This document shows, in pieces, positions 37,511-46,296 of a DNA stretch of 64,000 bases. This DNA is from Rhizobacter sp. Root1221. GTDB lineage: Bacteria > Pseudomonadota > Gammaproteobacteria > Burkholderiales > Burkholderiaceae_C. A model generated the notes under the pieces. That model did not search any database. It was not told where the DNA came from and was given only the letters and a program-made list of their open reading frames with translations. The stretch's first letter is position 1. Each line of letters opens with the position of its first letter. The position numbers were made by a program, and so were the translations under genes. Location: contig NZ_LMDI01000020.1 in the NCBI RefSeq assembly GCF_001425785.1, positions 26,148 to 90,147 on the forward strand. Direction: 5' to 3'.

Positions 37511-38344
37511 TTACTGCGGAAGCACTTCCAGCGTGGCCGAGTAGCTGGCGCGGCGCACCGGTTTGTCGAGCGAACCCGACGGACCGGCCGGGGCCGCACC
37601 GGCTGCCGGGCGCGGCGAACCCCCGTGGCTGGCCGAGAGCCAGTACATGCCCGGCGCCGGCCACTTGACGCTGAACTTGCCGTCGGCATCGGTGGTGACC
37701 TTGATCTCGCCGAGCTGGTTGCGGTAGCGGATGCCACCCGGGATCACGGTGACTTCGATGCCGGCCGCCGGTTTGCCGTCGATCAGGAAACGGAACGAGG
37801 CCTGGTCGCCCGCGAACAGGTCGTTCGGGTGCGTGATGGGCGCGAGTTCGAGGCCCTGGTTCGTGGGCTCGAACACCTTGTCGGACGGTTTGCCGGACGT
37901 GACGAACACCTCCATGCGCGACTGGTTGCGCGAGACGCTCAGGCCCTCCGCGTTCGCGGGGATTTCCTTCGCGAGCGATTCGGCGGTGCCGCGCGCGCGC
38001 TTGGTCTCGGTGCCCACCTTCCAGCTGGCCATCATGCCGTCGTTGATCATCGCGAGCTTGTACGTGCCCTTCTGCGACAGCTTCAGGTCGAACGAACTGC
38101 GGAACTTGCCGGTGCTCAGGTTTTCGGGCGTGGCCTTGGTGCCATCGGGCGCGAAGGCGAGCAGGCCATCGAGCTTGACGGGCGTGTGCTCGAAGTAGAA
38201 GAGGTCGTTCGAGACGGCGGCGTCGACGGTGACCCACGGTTCGTTGCCGGACAGCACGGTGGCCGACGGCAGCATCCAGGGGCGGTGGGCATGGGCGGAC
38301 ATCGGGAGCACGGCGGCCAGCGCCAGGGCGATCAGGTGTTTCAT
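37511..38344 (-). CDS. Periplasmic DUF4198 protein
   Basis: A 277-residue protein with a signal peptide ending SAHA-HRPW; mature DUF4198 proteins typically begin with such a His. Beta-sandwich segments follow. The C-terminal part has a carboxypeptidase-regulatory-like fold (PAAGIEVTVIPGGIRYRNQ, TDADGKFSVKWPAPGMYWL). DUF4198 proteins are associated with metal uptake loci (NikM-like). A second, distinct family member lies at 41920. Here it is the middle gene of the PepSY-DUF2271-DUF4198-apbE-reductase operon. Confidence 0.88.
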   Translation of the reverse strand: MKHLIALALAAVLPMSAHAHRPWMLPSATVLSGNEPWVTVDAAVSNDLFYFEHTPVKLDGLLAFAPDGTKATPENLSTGKFRSSFDLKLSQKGTYKLAMINDGMMASWKVGTETKRARGTAESLAKEIPANAEGLSVSRNQSRMEVFVTSGKPSDKVFEPTNQGLELAPITHPNDLFAGDQASFRFLIDGKPAAGIEVTVIPGGIRYRNQLGEIKVTTDADGKFSVKWPAPGMYWLSASHGGSPRPAAGAAPAGPSGSLDKPVRRASYSATLEVLPQ

Positions 38345-38369
38345 GGTCAGGTCCTTGGGATGAGGGCGA

Positions 38370-38885
38370 TCAGGGCTTGGTGTCGATGGACACGGCGCCG
38401 AGCTCGTGTTCGCCCTTCGCCTGGTTCGATTGCGGGCCTTTCGGCGGCCAGGTGAACGGCACCCGCACCAGCTCGCGGCCACCCACTTCCCGCGCGGCCT
38501 CGACCACCACCTGGTAGTCGCCGGCCGGCAGCTTGTCGAGCGGCGACTTCGCGCCGCTGAACGTCAGCGTCTGTTCACCGGGCGCGCGCGTGGCGCCGCT
38601 CAGGCCGTCGACGGGCATCTGCAGTTCGCGGCCGCTCTTTCGCCACCACTGCCGGATGTCCTTGAGCCACTTGGTGCCCTCGTTGTTCTTCTTCTTCAGG
38701 TCATACCAGACCGCGAGGTTCGCGGCGAACGACTGGTCGGCCTTTTCGATCCAGATGGCCGTGTACGGGCGGTGGTACTCGGCCACCGTCAGGCGCGGGA
38801 TCTCGACCTTGACCGTCAGGTCGGCCGCCCACACGGACGGCACACCCAGCACCGCGGTCATCGCAACGGAATAGCGCATTCGCAT
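38370..38885 (-). CDS. DUF2271 periplasmic protein with a flavinylation motif
   Basis: A 171-residue protein with a signal peptide (residues 1-21, SVWA-AD). DUF2271 phrases are YTAIWIEKADQSFAANLAVW and QWWRKSGRE. Residues 93-99 read D-G-L-S-G-A-T, matching the ApbE target pattern D-x-x-(S/T)-G-A-(T/S). Thr99 is therefore the predicted site of covalent FMN attachment, and apbE is two genes downstream. GAGG upstream supports ATG 38885. The protein is inferred to be a periplasmic one-electron carrier between the PepSY membrane protein and a ferric substrate. Confidence 0.9.
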   Translation of the reverse strand: MRMRYSVAMTAVLGVPSVWAADLTVKVEIPRLTVAEYHRPYTAIWIEKADQSFAANLAVWYDLKKKNNEGTKWLKDIRQWWRKSGRELQMPVDGLSGATRAPGEQTLTFSGAKSPLDKLPAGDYQVVVEAAREVGGRELVRVPFTWPPKGPQSNQAKGEHELGAVSIDTKP

Positions 38886-38908
38886 GAAAAACCTCGTTGA
38901 CAAGAAAA

Positions 38909-39538
38909 TCAGTGGATGAAGAGCAGCGCCAGCACCACGGGGACCACGATCCCGAGGCCCACGATGGGCCAGGTGGTGGGCCGGTTGGCGGCGTGCATCT
39001 TCATGATGAAGAGGCCGGTGATCGAGAACAGCAGTGCGGCCACGGCAAAGATGTCGATGAACCAGCTCCAGGCGGCACCGGTGTTGCGGCCTTTGTGGAG
39101 GTCGTTGAAGTAGGAGATCCAGCCGCGGTCGGTGACTTCGTATTCGGTGTCGCCGCTCGCGCGGTCGATGCGCACCCAGGCGTCGCCTCCGGGCCGCGGC
39201 AACGCCACGTACACCTCGTCGGCCGACCACTCGCCTTCGGCACTGTCGGCCACCTCCACCTTCAGCGCCTCCGCGAGCCAGCGGCGCACCCCCGGGGGCA
39301 GCGGGCCCGCCTTCTTGTCGGTGTCGCCCGCCAGTTCGGCACGCAGCGCCTCGGGCACCTGTCCGGTGCGGTTCGTGACCTGGGGCTTGCCCTCGATCTG
39401 CGCCGCATGGTTGAGCGTGATGCCCGTGACACTGAACAACAGCATGCCCAGCAGGCACAGGGCCGAGCTGATCCAGTGCCACTGGTGGAGTGTCTTGAGC
39501 CAGTAAGCCCGCTGTCGATTGTTCTGGTTGGCGTCCAT
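38909..39538 (-). CDS. PepSY-associated transmembrane protein, possible heme-binding electron carrier
   Basis: A 209-residue protein with three transmembrane helices (about 22-43, 156-179, 189-208) and a periplasmic PepSY-like domain between the first two. Histidines flank the helices: His18 and His21 before TM1, His44 after it, His148 before TM2 and His182 after it. This arrangement would allow two bis-His hemes, one at each membrane face. Such proteins (FoxB/FpvG-like) take part in periplasmic siderophore-iron reduction. It is the first gene after a Fur-type promoter. Confidence 0.88.
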   Translation of the reverse strand: MDANQNNRQRAYWLKTLHQWHWISSALCLLGMLLFSVTGITLNHAAQIEGKPQVTNRTGQVPEALRAELAGDTDKKAGPLPPGVRRWLAEALKVEVADSAEGEWSADEVYVALPRPGGDAWVRIDRASGDTEYEVTDRGWISYFNDLHKGRNTGAAWSWFIDIFAVAALLFSITGLFIMKMHAANRPTTWPIVGLGIVVPVVLALLFIH

Positions 39539-39624
39539 CGGATCCCGGGGTCCGTACTGCCTTGGCGCGCTGGCTCTGGGCCGCCGCGCGGAGCGGCGTG
39601 TGATCTTGTTCGTATTACGTCAGC

Positions 39625-39654
39625 AGTGTAGCGCAGAATGAGAATCAGTCTCAA
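39625..39654 (-). promoter_or_regulatory. Fur-controlled promoter of the redox cassette
   Basis: On the - strand -35 TTGAGA (39649-39654) and -10 TACACT (39625-39630) are 18 bases apart. A Fur-box-like sequence at 39634-39652 (AATGAGAATCAGTCTC core, 14 of 19 consensus positions) fills the spacer. It lies between the receptor gene stop and the PepSY gene start. Confidence 0.75.
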
Positions 39655-39702
39655 CTGAAAGATTGATGGCCCGGCCTCCCCGGAAGGAGCCGGGCCGGCC
39701 GG

Positions 39703-41829
39703 TCAGAAGCGGTAGGTCACGCTCGCCACGGCGTTGCGGCGGCTGCCGAACCAGCAGTCGCCCCGGCTCAGGCAGGTGGACACGTACACCTTGTCGGTCA
39801 GGTTGCTGACGTTGAGGGCCACGCGCCAGCGTTCGACGTCCCATGCCACCATGGCGTCGAGCAGGGTGACCGACGGGGTGGTGGGTGCCTCATGATCGTG
39901 GAACGCGCTGAACCAGCGCACGCCCGCGCCTGCACGCAGGCCGCTCACGCCACCCAGGGCAAAGCGGTAGGAGCCCCACAGCGAGGCCTGGTGCGTGGGC
40001 ACCGTCTCGATGGTGTCGTCCACGTGGATCTGGTTGTAGTGGGCCACCATGTCGAGCGCGCCCAACGCCCCCTTGGCCTCCAGCTCGACGCCGTGTCCCT
40101 TGACCTCCGCGAGCACGTCGTAGACATTCGGCTGGGGCTCCGAGATCTGGTTCTTCTCGCGCAGGTCGTACGCGGCCGCGTTGAGCGAATAGCCGCCGCC
40201 CACGGGTTCGTACTTGAGGCCGGCCTCCCACTGCTTCCCACGCAGCGGCGCGAAGGTCTGCCCGATGCCGCGGTTCAGCTGCACCGAGAACGACTCGCTG
40301 TAACCCACGTACGGCGTGAGGCCGCCCGGCAGGTCGTACATCACGCCGAAGCGCTTCGTGGTGGCGTGGGACGACGTGGTCTCCGTGCCGGTGGTTTCGT
40401 TGCGCGTGCGATCGTGGCGGAAGCCGGCGACGCCGATCCAGCGGCCAAAGCGCACCTGGTCCTGCACGTACAACCCCCCCTGGCGCACGACGGACGGTGC
40501 GACCTGGCTCATCGCCGGCACGACCAGGTTGCCGTAGACCGGGTCGTAGGCGTCGATCGAGGCGGTGGTGCCCGCCGGGTAGTAGTCCGGGGAAACGATG
40601 CCGCTCTCGCCCGTGGTGGCGCTGCGCGCCAGGTCCAGGCCGGCCAGCAGCGTGTGGCGGGCTTCACCCGTGGTGAGGTGGCCTTCCACGTGCTGGTCGG
40701 CGGAGAGCATCTTCACCCGTGTGATGGTGGCGTCGGCATAGCGGCCGATGAGGCGTTCGGTGGCATCGTCCGGATCGCCGAAGTCCTTGCTGCTCGAGAA
40801 CGAGTCGCCGTAATGGGTGAAGTAGTCGACGTCGTTGATCGAGTAGCGCGTGTTCTGGCGCACGGTCCACGTGTCGTCCACGCGGTGTTCGAACGCCCAG
40901 CCGATGCTGCGGCGGTCGGAGTCGTAGCGGTCCCAGCCGGGCTCACCGATGAAGCGGTTCGTGGGCAGCTTGCCGTTCGGGTTGTCGAGCACCACACCCG
41001 ACCACGGGAAAAACTGCGACGTGCTGCCCGAACGGTCCTTCTGCGCGAGAGCCATCAGCGTCAGCGACGTGGCCCCGTTGGGCCGCCAGGTGAGCGACGG
41101 GGCCAGCAGCGCGCGGTCATCCCGCACGTAGTCCACCTGCGTGTCGGACTTGCGGGCCACGGCCACCACACGGTACAGCCAGTCGCCATCGGCGGTCAGC
41201 GGCCCCGTGAAGTCGGCCTGCACCTGCTTGCGGTCGTGGCTGCCGTACTGGACGCCGATCTCGCGGCTCGCTTCGGCCTGCGGCCGCTTGCTGACCATGT
41301 TGACGACACCGCCGGTGCTGCCCTGCCCGAACAGCATGGCCGACGGGCCACGCAACACCTCGATGCGCTCGAGCGTGTACGGGTCGGCGCGGGTGCTGCT
41401 GGTGTAGTAGCCGAACGACTGGCGCAGGCCGTCGAGGTACTCGGGGATGGCGGTGCCGCGGATGCGGATGCCGTCGGAGCGGCTGTCGAGGCCGTAGGCA
41501 TCGGAGCGCACGCCGGCGGCGTAGTTCAGCGCATCCTGCAGGGTGGTGGCGCCCTGGTCCACGATCTGGTCGCGCGTGACCACGGTGATCGACTGGGGAA
41601 CCTCGCGCAGCGGCGTGTCGGTCTTCGTGGCCGAGATGGCCCGTTTGGCGCGGTAACCCGACACGGGGCCGGTGGCCGTCTCCGCCGAGCCCCGCACCTT
41701 GACACCAGGCAGCGAGGTTTCAGGCACCGACGCAGCCGGTTCAGGGGTGGCGACGGCCTGCGCCCAGGCACCAGACATGGCGACCGCGAGGGTCGAGAGG
41801 GCCCAGGCGGGCCGAACGGGGAACTTCAT
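39703..41829 (-). CDS. TonB-dependent siderophore receptor
   Basis: A 708-residue receptor with a signal peptide ending SGAWA-QA. Plug motifs: REVPQSITVVTRDQI, TTLQDALNYAAGV, DGIRIRGT and the ferrichrome-type EVLRGPSAMLFGQGSTGG with VVNMVSKRP. The barrel ends with ASVTYRF. By motif it belongs to the FhuA/FoxA-like group that takes up hydroxamate siderophores, but the ligand cannot be fixed. It is downstream of the tonB operon and just upstream of the redox cassette, so receptor and reductase genes are likely used together. Confidence 0.93.
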   Translation of the reverse strand: MKFPVRPAWALSTLAVAMSGAWAQAVATPEPAASVPETSLPGVKVRGSAETATGPVSGYRAKRAISATKTDTPLREVPQSITVVTRDQIVDQGATTLQDALNYAAGVRSDAYGLDSRSDGIRIRGTAIPEYLDGLRQSFGYYTSSTRADPYTLERIEVLRGPSAMLFGQGSTGGVVNMVSKRPQAEASREIGVQYGSHDRKQVQADFTGPLTADGDWLYRVVAVARKSDTQVDYVRDDRALLAPSLTWRPNGATSLTLMALAQKDRSGSTSQFFPWSGVVLDNPNGKLPTNRFIGEPGWDRYDSDRRSIGWAFEHRVDDTWTVRQNTRYSINDVDYFTHYGDSFSSSKDFGDPDDATERLIGRYADATITRVKMLSADQHVEGHLTTGEARHTLLAGLDLARSATTGESGIVSPDYYPAGTTASIDAYDPVYGNLVVPAMSQVAPSVVRQGGLYVQDQVRFGRWIGVAGFRHDRTRNETTGTETTSSHATTKRFGVMYDLPGGLTPYVGYSESFSVQLNRGIGQTFAPLRGKQWEAGLKYEPVGGGYSLNAAAYDLREKNQISEPQPNVYDVLAEVKGHGVELEAKGALGALDMVAHYNQIHVDDTIETVPTHQASLWGSYRFALGGVSGLRAGAGVRWFSAFHDHEAPTTPSVTLLDAMVAWDVERWRVALNVSNLTDKVYVSTCLSRGDCWFGSRRNAVASVTYRF

Positions 41830-41919
41830 GACGTGAGGCTTTCATGGGGCGTCCTGGCTGGCGTCTGCGGGCGGGAAACGGGGGAAACGGAGAGGGAAAA
41901 GGGAGCGGCGGCCGGGCGT

Positions 41920-42645
41920 TCACGGCGCCGGCTTGGCCGGTGGCAGGGCCGGGGGCGCCTTGGGGCCGGTGGGCTGGTCGAACGTCAGCGTGGTGACGAA
42001 CATCGCGACGTCGTACTTCTCGGGGCCCGACGCGCCGGGGCGTTCACCGGGGCGCTTGTCCGTGTGGCGCACCTCGACAGCGTAAGGGCCCTTCCACGGC
42101 AGGTCCACGCGCACGAGGCCCTGGTCGTCGGACTTCAGCGTGCGGGTCCAGCCCGAGGCCGCCACCACCTCCACCTTCGCGCCCGCCAGCGGGTTGCCGA
42201 TGAACACCACTTTGAACTCGCCGACGTTGCGGGTGGGGAACACGTCGAGCGCCAGCGCGGGCTCCTGGGGGCCGAGGTCGGGCACGTAACGTGCGGCCGG
42301 GATCCAGACGGTGCGCGCCACGGTGTCGCCGTCCTTCTTGTCCCAGGCGGGGTGGCGGCTCTCCTGCGCCAGGATGACCTGGCCTCGCGTGACCCGCACG
42401 CCCAGGTCGAACGCGTTGGCCGTCTTCTTGACCGTCAGGGGGTCGCTTCCTTCGAGCGTCACCACCTGCGCCTCGGGCTGCGGCAGCTTGTCGAGCGAGC
42501 CCGGCGATGTCTCGCGCAGGTTGTCGCCGTACTCACCGAAGTACAGCTTCGCATTGCCGTTCTCCTGCTCGATCCAGAGCTGGTGGGCCGACACGGGCAG
42601 CGACAGGACGCCGGCAAGGCCGAGCAGGGCGGTGATGAGGCGCAT
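41920..42645 (-). CDS. Periplasmic DUF4198 protein
   Basis: A 241-residue protein with a signal peptide ending PVSA-HQLW. It has NikM/DUF4198 features: an initial HQLWIE, LYFGEYGDNLRE, then a Cna-B-like domain with NPLAGAKVEVVAASGWTRTL and DDQGLVRVDLPWKGPYAVEV. The C-terminal tail is Pro-rich. It is located between the DUF2325 gene and the siderophore receptor. It is only distantly similar to the other DUF4198 protein at 37511, so this is not a recent duplication. Confidence 0.88.
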   Translation of the reverse strand: MRLITALLGLAGVLSLPVSAHQLWIEQENGNAKLYFGEYGDNLRETSPGSLDKLPQPEAQVVTLEGSDPLTVKKTANAFDLGVRVTRGQVILAQESRHPAWDKKDGDTVARTVWIPAARYVPDLGPQEPALALDVFPTRNVGEFKVVFIGNPLAGAKVEVVAASGWTRTLKSDDQGLVRVDLPWKGPYAVEVRHTDKRPGERPGASGPEKYDVAMFVTTLTFDQPTGPKAPPALPPAKPAP

Positions 42646-42676
42646 GGGCAGGCTTTCGAGGGAAGTGACGGGGATG

Positions 42677-43900
42677 TCAGGACGAGGAGAGGTCCTCGGC
42701 CGGCAACGCGGCGAGGCTGCGGGCGAACCCGGCCACGCTCGGCTGGTCGAGGTACACGCAGCGCTTGCCGGTGCGCTTGCAGTGGTCCTTCACGAGCCAG
42801 TAGGCGTTGTGGCTCAGGCAGCCAGTCTGGCAGATGACGAGGTCGGCGGCCGCGAGGCTCGCGTCGAGGCGGTGGGCGTTGTCCTCGATGCCGCCATCGT
42901 GATGGCTGAAACGGCCTCCGTGGCGTTCGACGAGGTCGCGGTAGATGGGGATCTGCGCGTGGCGGCCACCCACGCAGAGGATGCTGCGTTCGGCGAGCTG
43001 CACCGGCGTTGCCACGGGTGCGGCCGTGTGGCGGCTGGCCTGGGCGGCCCGCGCAGTGGCGGCATCGGCCTCGCGTTCGGCCGCGGCCAGGCCGCGGCGC
43101 AACTCGGCCACCTCGGCGTCGAGCGCGCGGTTGCGGACGGTGAGGTCGGTGACCCGTTGCGCGAGGTGCAGGCGGGATTGCAGTTCCGGCATGGCCTCGC
43201 GAAGGCCCGCCACCTCGGCGCGCAACGCCTCGATCATCGTGTCCTTGCTGATCGACGTGGCACGGGCCTGCATCAGCTCGGACGCCACGCGGTCGTGCTC
43301 GAGCGCGCGTTCGGCCTGGGCCTGCGCCACACGGGCGCGGGCCTCGCCCACTTCCCTGGCCAGCTCGCGGTTCTCGCGCGTCACCTCGGCCAGCTGGCGC
43401 ACGTCGGCGCGCACGGTGGCGCCGGCCTGATGCTGGATCATGTGGATGTCGCGGCAGATCTGGTCGTGCAGCTCGGTGGTGCAACGCGGGTGCGTGAGCG
43501 CAGCCCACAGCGGCGCGGCCACGTCGCCCGCCTGCATGGCGGCCTGCCACAGGGCCATCATCGCCTCGCCGGTCTTGGCCTTGCTGAAGTAGCGCACGGC
43601 ATGGGCACAGCGGCGCTCCAGCTCGCGTTGCACGGCCTCGGAGACGCGGTTGCGCTGGCCACACTCGGTGACCACGCCCACATGGAGGTCGTAGTCGAGG
43701 GCCAGCGTCTCGCCGCCGAGGGCCTTGTTCACCACGCGGCGCAACGTGTCGAGCGGCAGGCACACCCCCACCACGGGGCAATGTGCCGTACGCGGCACTT
43801 CCCACAGGCGCTTGCGGCGCGAGCCGGTGGCCGGGGCGGTGTCGGGTGGCAGGTCGGGGGCGACGAGCGCCGTGAAGCTTGGGGGTTTGGGTTCACACAT
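42677..43900 (-). CDS. DUF2325 domain protein with long coiled coil
   Basis: About 407 residues from ATG 43900 (frame open to 43963). The N-terminal part has conserved Cys and His (HCPVVGVCLP, VVTECGQRNR, ERRCAHAVRYF, HPRCTTELHDQICRDIH). A coiled coil rich in Ala, Arg and Glu follows (about 165-295). The C-terminal DUF2325 domain starts ILCVGGRHAQIPIYRDLVE and includes VICQTGCLSHNAYW. DUF2325 proteins have no settled function. The Cys/His content and position inside a TonB/hemin operon suggest a metal- or heme-responsive role, but this is inference. Confidence 0.85.
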   Translation of the reverse strand: MCEPKPPSFTALVAPDLPPDTAPATGSRRKRLWEVPRTAHCPVVGVCLPLDTLRRVVNKALGGETLALDYDLHVGVVTECGQRNRVSEAVQRELERRCAHAVRYFSKAKTGEAMMALWQAAMQAGDVAAPLWAALTHPRCTTELHDQICRDIHMIQHQAGATVRADVRQLAEVTRENRELAREVGEARARVAQAQAERALEHDRVASELMQARATSISKDTMIEALRAEVAGLREAMPELQSRLHLAQRVTDLTVRNRALDAEVAELRRGLAAAEREADAATARAAQASRHTAAPVATPVQLAERSILCVGGRHAQIPIYRDLVERHGGRFSHHDGGIEDNAHRLDASLAAADLVICQTGCLSHNAYWLVKDHCKRTGKRCVYLDQPSVAGFARSLAALPAEDLSSS

Positions 43901-44001
43901 GGCCGCGGGCTCCTCTGGAAACAGCGTCGTGGAAAGGCACGGTGATTGCTCGATCGTGCGCACGGGCTGGCGGGAGCGGGCTGGTGCGAAAGGGTGACCA
44001 G

Positions 44002-44241
44002 TTATTTGGTCAGGATCAATTTTCCGAGCGAGGTCTGCTTGAGGCGGTACAGCGCGCCGCGGTGCTCGATCTGCACCTCGTTCGCGCCGGCCAGCAGCGA
44101 TTCGCTCGAGATGCAGACCACCTGGGGCTGCTGCGCGGCACGCACCGGCACACGCACGAACTCCCGGGTGGCGCCGGGCGCCGGGGCGGCATCTTCTCCG
44201 CCCGGCGCCGGCACGTCAGGTTGAAACGGTTCGGCGCCCAT
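44002..44241 (-). CDS. hemP: Hemin uptake protein HemP
   Basis: A 79-residue protein. After a Pro/Ala-rich lead of about 40 residues, the C-terminal half is the HemP family core: SSESLLAGANEVQIEH and GALYRLKQTSLGKLILTK. HemP/HmuP proteins are small regulators needed for hemin utilisation and for expression of hemin receptors in several Burkholderia and rhizobial species. The gene starts three bases after exbD, in the same Fur-type operon. No hemin receptor gene is present in the window. Confidence 0.92.
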   Translation of the reverse strand: MGAEPFQPDVPAPGGEDAAPAPGATREFVRVPVRAAQQPQVVCISSESLLAGANEVQIEHRGALYRLKQTSLGKLILTK

Positions 44242-44244
44242 GGC

Positions 44245-44664
44245 TCAAGGCGTCTCGGGCTCGCTGATGAACCCGACCTTGCTCAGGCCGGCCTTCGAGG
44301 CGTCGGCCAGCGCCTGGGCCACGGAACGGTACGCGGCGTTCTGGTCGGCGCGCAGGTGCACTTCGGGCTGCGGCTGCTTCTTGCCTTCGAGCACGAAGCG
44401 GCGGGCCGCCTCGGCACGGTCGACCGGTTCGCCGTTCCAGAAGAGCTTGCCGCCCGCGTCGATGGCGAACTCGATCTTCTCGGCCTTCGCGACGTTGGGC
44501 GCCGAGCTGGCCTTCGGGAGGTCGAGCTTCACGGCCTGCGTGAGCAGCGGTGCGGTGACGATGAAGATCACCAGCAGCACCAGCATCACGTCGATGAGCG
44601 GGACCATGTTGATCTCGGCCATCGGGGCGCCGGCGTGTTTGGAATCGAAGCTGGCGAATGCCAT
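44245..44664 (-). CDS. exbD: Biopolymer transport protein ExbD
   Basis: A 139-residue inner-membrane protein of the TonB energising complex. The N-terminal cytoplasmic stretch and single helix read AEINMVPLIDVMLVLLVIF, with the essential Asp25 for proton transfer. The periplasmic domain contains the usual VHLRADQNAAYRSVAQAL. It is flanked by exbB and hemP. Confidence 0.95.
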   Translation of the reverse strand: MAFASFDSKHAGAPMAEINMVPLIDVMLVLLVIFIVTAPLLTQAVKLDLPKASSAPNVAKAEKIEFAIDAGGKLFWNGEPVDRAEAARRFVLEGKKQPQPEVHLRADQNAAYRSVAQALADASKAGLSKVGFISEPETP

Positions 44665-44691
44665 GGGATGCTCCTTTCGAACAAGCGGGAA

Positions 44692-45471
44692 TCAGGCCGC
44701 GCGCGGACGGGTGCCCGGGCCGGGACGCACGTTCTGCACCGGGGCGTTGTCGGCGCCGCCAGCGGCCAGCGGCTGGCCCATCGACACGAACGTGTGCAGT
44801 TCGTAGGCGAAGGCGTCGAGTTTCGACAGGATCACGCGGTTGGAGCGCGTGAGCCAGTTGTAGCCCATGACAGCCGGGATGGCCACGGCCAGGCCGAGGC
44901 CGGTCATGATCAGCGCCTCGCCCACCGGGCCGGCCACCTTGTCCAGCGTGCCCGCGCCGCTCATGCCGATGGCCACGAGGGCGTGGTACACGCCCCACAC
45001 CGTGCCGAACAGGCCCACGAACGGGGCGGTGGCGCCCACGGTCGCGAGGATGGCCAGGCCGTTTTCCAGGCGGGTGGTTTCCTCGTCGAGCACCTTCTTG
45101 ATGGTGCGCGTGACGAAGTCGCCCGACGAACCGGCTTCCTCGAGCTTGGCCGCGCCGTACTTGGCGTGGTGGGCCTGCGAGTGGATCGCGTGGATGGTCA
45201 GGTGCGAGAACGGGTCGTTCGCGCCGTGGGTGGTGATCTCGTGTTCCACGGCCTCGAGCGAGCTGGCGTTCCAGAAGAAGTTCAGGAACGACTCGCTGCG
45301 GCGCTTGCGCGCCACGAGCGTGATGCCCTTGATGACGATGATGGCCCAGGAGGCGATCGACATCAGGATCAGGATCACGAGCAGCGACTTGCCGACCACG
45401 TCGGCCTGCGCGATGAAGTGGCCGAAGCCAAGTGCGTTCTGGGAGGCGGCTGCGGCCGTTTCAGTGTTCAT
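44692..45471 (-). CDS. exbB: Biopolymer transport protein ExbB
   Basis: A 259-residue inner-membrane proton-channel subunit with three transmembrane helices: near 27-48 (LLVILILMSIASWAIIVIKG), 145-165 (TVGATAPFVGLFGTVWGVYH) and 185-205 (GEALIMTGLGLAVAIPAV). These are the standard MotA/TolQ/ExbB signatures. The frame is open upstream into tonB, but ATG 45471, two bases before the tonB stop, is the natural start. It works with ExbD and TonB to power the two receptors in this region. Confidence 0.95.
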   Translation of the reverse strand: MNTETAAAASQNALGFGHFIAQADVVGKSLLVILILMSIASWAIIVIKGITLVARKRRSESFLNFFWNASSLEAVEHEITTHGANDPFSHLTIHAIHSQAHHAKYGAAKLEEAGSSGDFVTRTIKKVLDEETTRLENGLAILATVGATAPFVGLFGTVWGVYHALVAIGMSGAGTLDKVAGPVGEALIMTGLGLAVAIPAVMGYNWLTRSNRVILSKLDAFAYELHTFVSMGQPLAAGGADNAPVQNVRPGPGTRPRAA

Positions 45472-45473
45472 GG

Positions 45474-46211
45474 TCAGTCGTTCAGAGTGAATTCGATGGG
45501 GATGGGCGCGGTGACGGCGATGGGCCGGCCGTTCAACACGTAGGGCTTGAAGCGCCACTTCTTGAGCGCAGCCACCGCGCTGCTGTCGAGGCGCGAGAAA
45601 CCGGACGAGCGCTGCACCTGCACCGACGTGAGCGCACCGTGTTCATCGATGGTGAGCAGCAGGCGCGTGGTGCCGGTTTCGCGCAGGCGCTTGGACACCG
45701 GCGGGTACTCGGGCTGCACCTGGAACAGCACCTGGATGTCCTGGCTCGAGATGGCGGTGGGCGCAGCCGGTGGTGCCGGCGGCGGCGGCGGGGGCACGGG
45801 CGCCGGTTCCGGCGCGGGCACCGGCACGGCCGGCGGCGGCTCGACCACGAAGGCCGGAGGTGCCGGAGAAGGCGTGGGTGCAGCGGCCAAGATGGCGGGC
45901 GGTGGCGGCGGCGTGCGCATCACCGGCTTGGGCGGTGGTGGCGGGGGCGGCGGCAGCTCGGGCTTCGGCGGCTCCGGTGCCGGCACGAAGTTCACGAAGA
46001 TGGGCACGGCCTCGACAACCGCCTCGCGCACGGCGGGGATCTGCATCACGCCCCAGCCACCCCCCACGTGGATGGCGGCGATGGCAGCGATCACGGCGCG
46101 CAGCTGGACCTTCGTGAGGCCGTCGCGGCGCTGCAGCGGATCGATGCGCCGCGCACGCAGTGCGGACCCGGAGGCCAGCGGGGGCGGAGCTGAAGTGGTG
46201 GATGCGGCCAT
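45474..46211 (-). CDS. tonB: Energy transducer TonB
   Basis: A 245-residue protein. A cytoplasmic N-terminus of about 38 residues precedes one helix with His (AVIAAIAAIHVGGGWGVM). A very Pro-rich periplasmic spacer (about 75-155) and the C-terminal TonB domain follow: VQPEYPPVSKRLRETGTTRL, VQVQRSSGFSRLDSSAVAAL and KWRFKPY. It spans the periplasm to open TonB-dependent receptors. First gene of tonB-exbB-exbD-hemP; a Fur-box candidate lies about 90 bases upstream. Confidence 0.95.
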   Translation of the reverse strand: MAASTTSAPPPLASGSALRARRIDPLQRRDGLTKVQLRAVIAAIAAIHVGGGWGVMQIPAVREAVVEAVPIFVNFVPAPEPPKPELPPPPPPPPKPVMRTPPPPPAILAAAPTPSPAPPAFVVEPPPAVPVPAPEPAPVPPPPPPAPPAAPTAISSQDIQVLFQVQPEYPPVSKRLRETGTTRLLLTIDEHGALTSVQVQRSSGFSRLDSSAVAALKKWRFKPYVLNGRPIAVTAPIPIEFTLND

Positions 46212-46296
46212 CGTGGTGAAGCGGAAAGGGTCGGTTCGACTTACAGCGCAAAGAGCAGCGCGAGGAACGAACAGGGAGCCGGTAGTCTAGCAGAAA

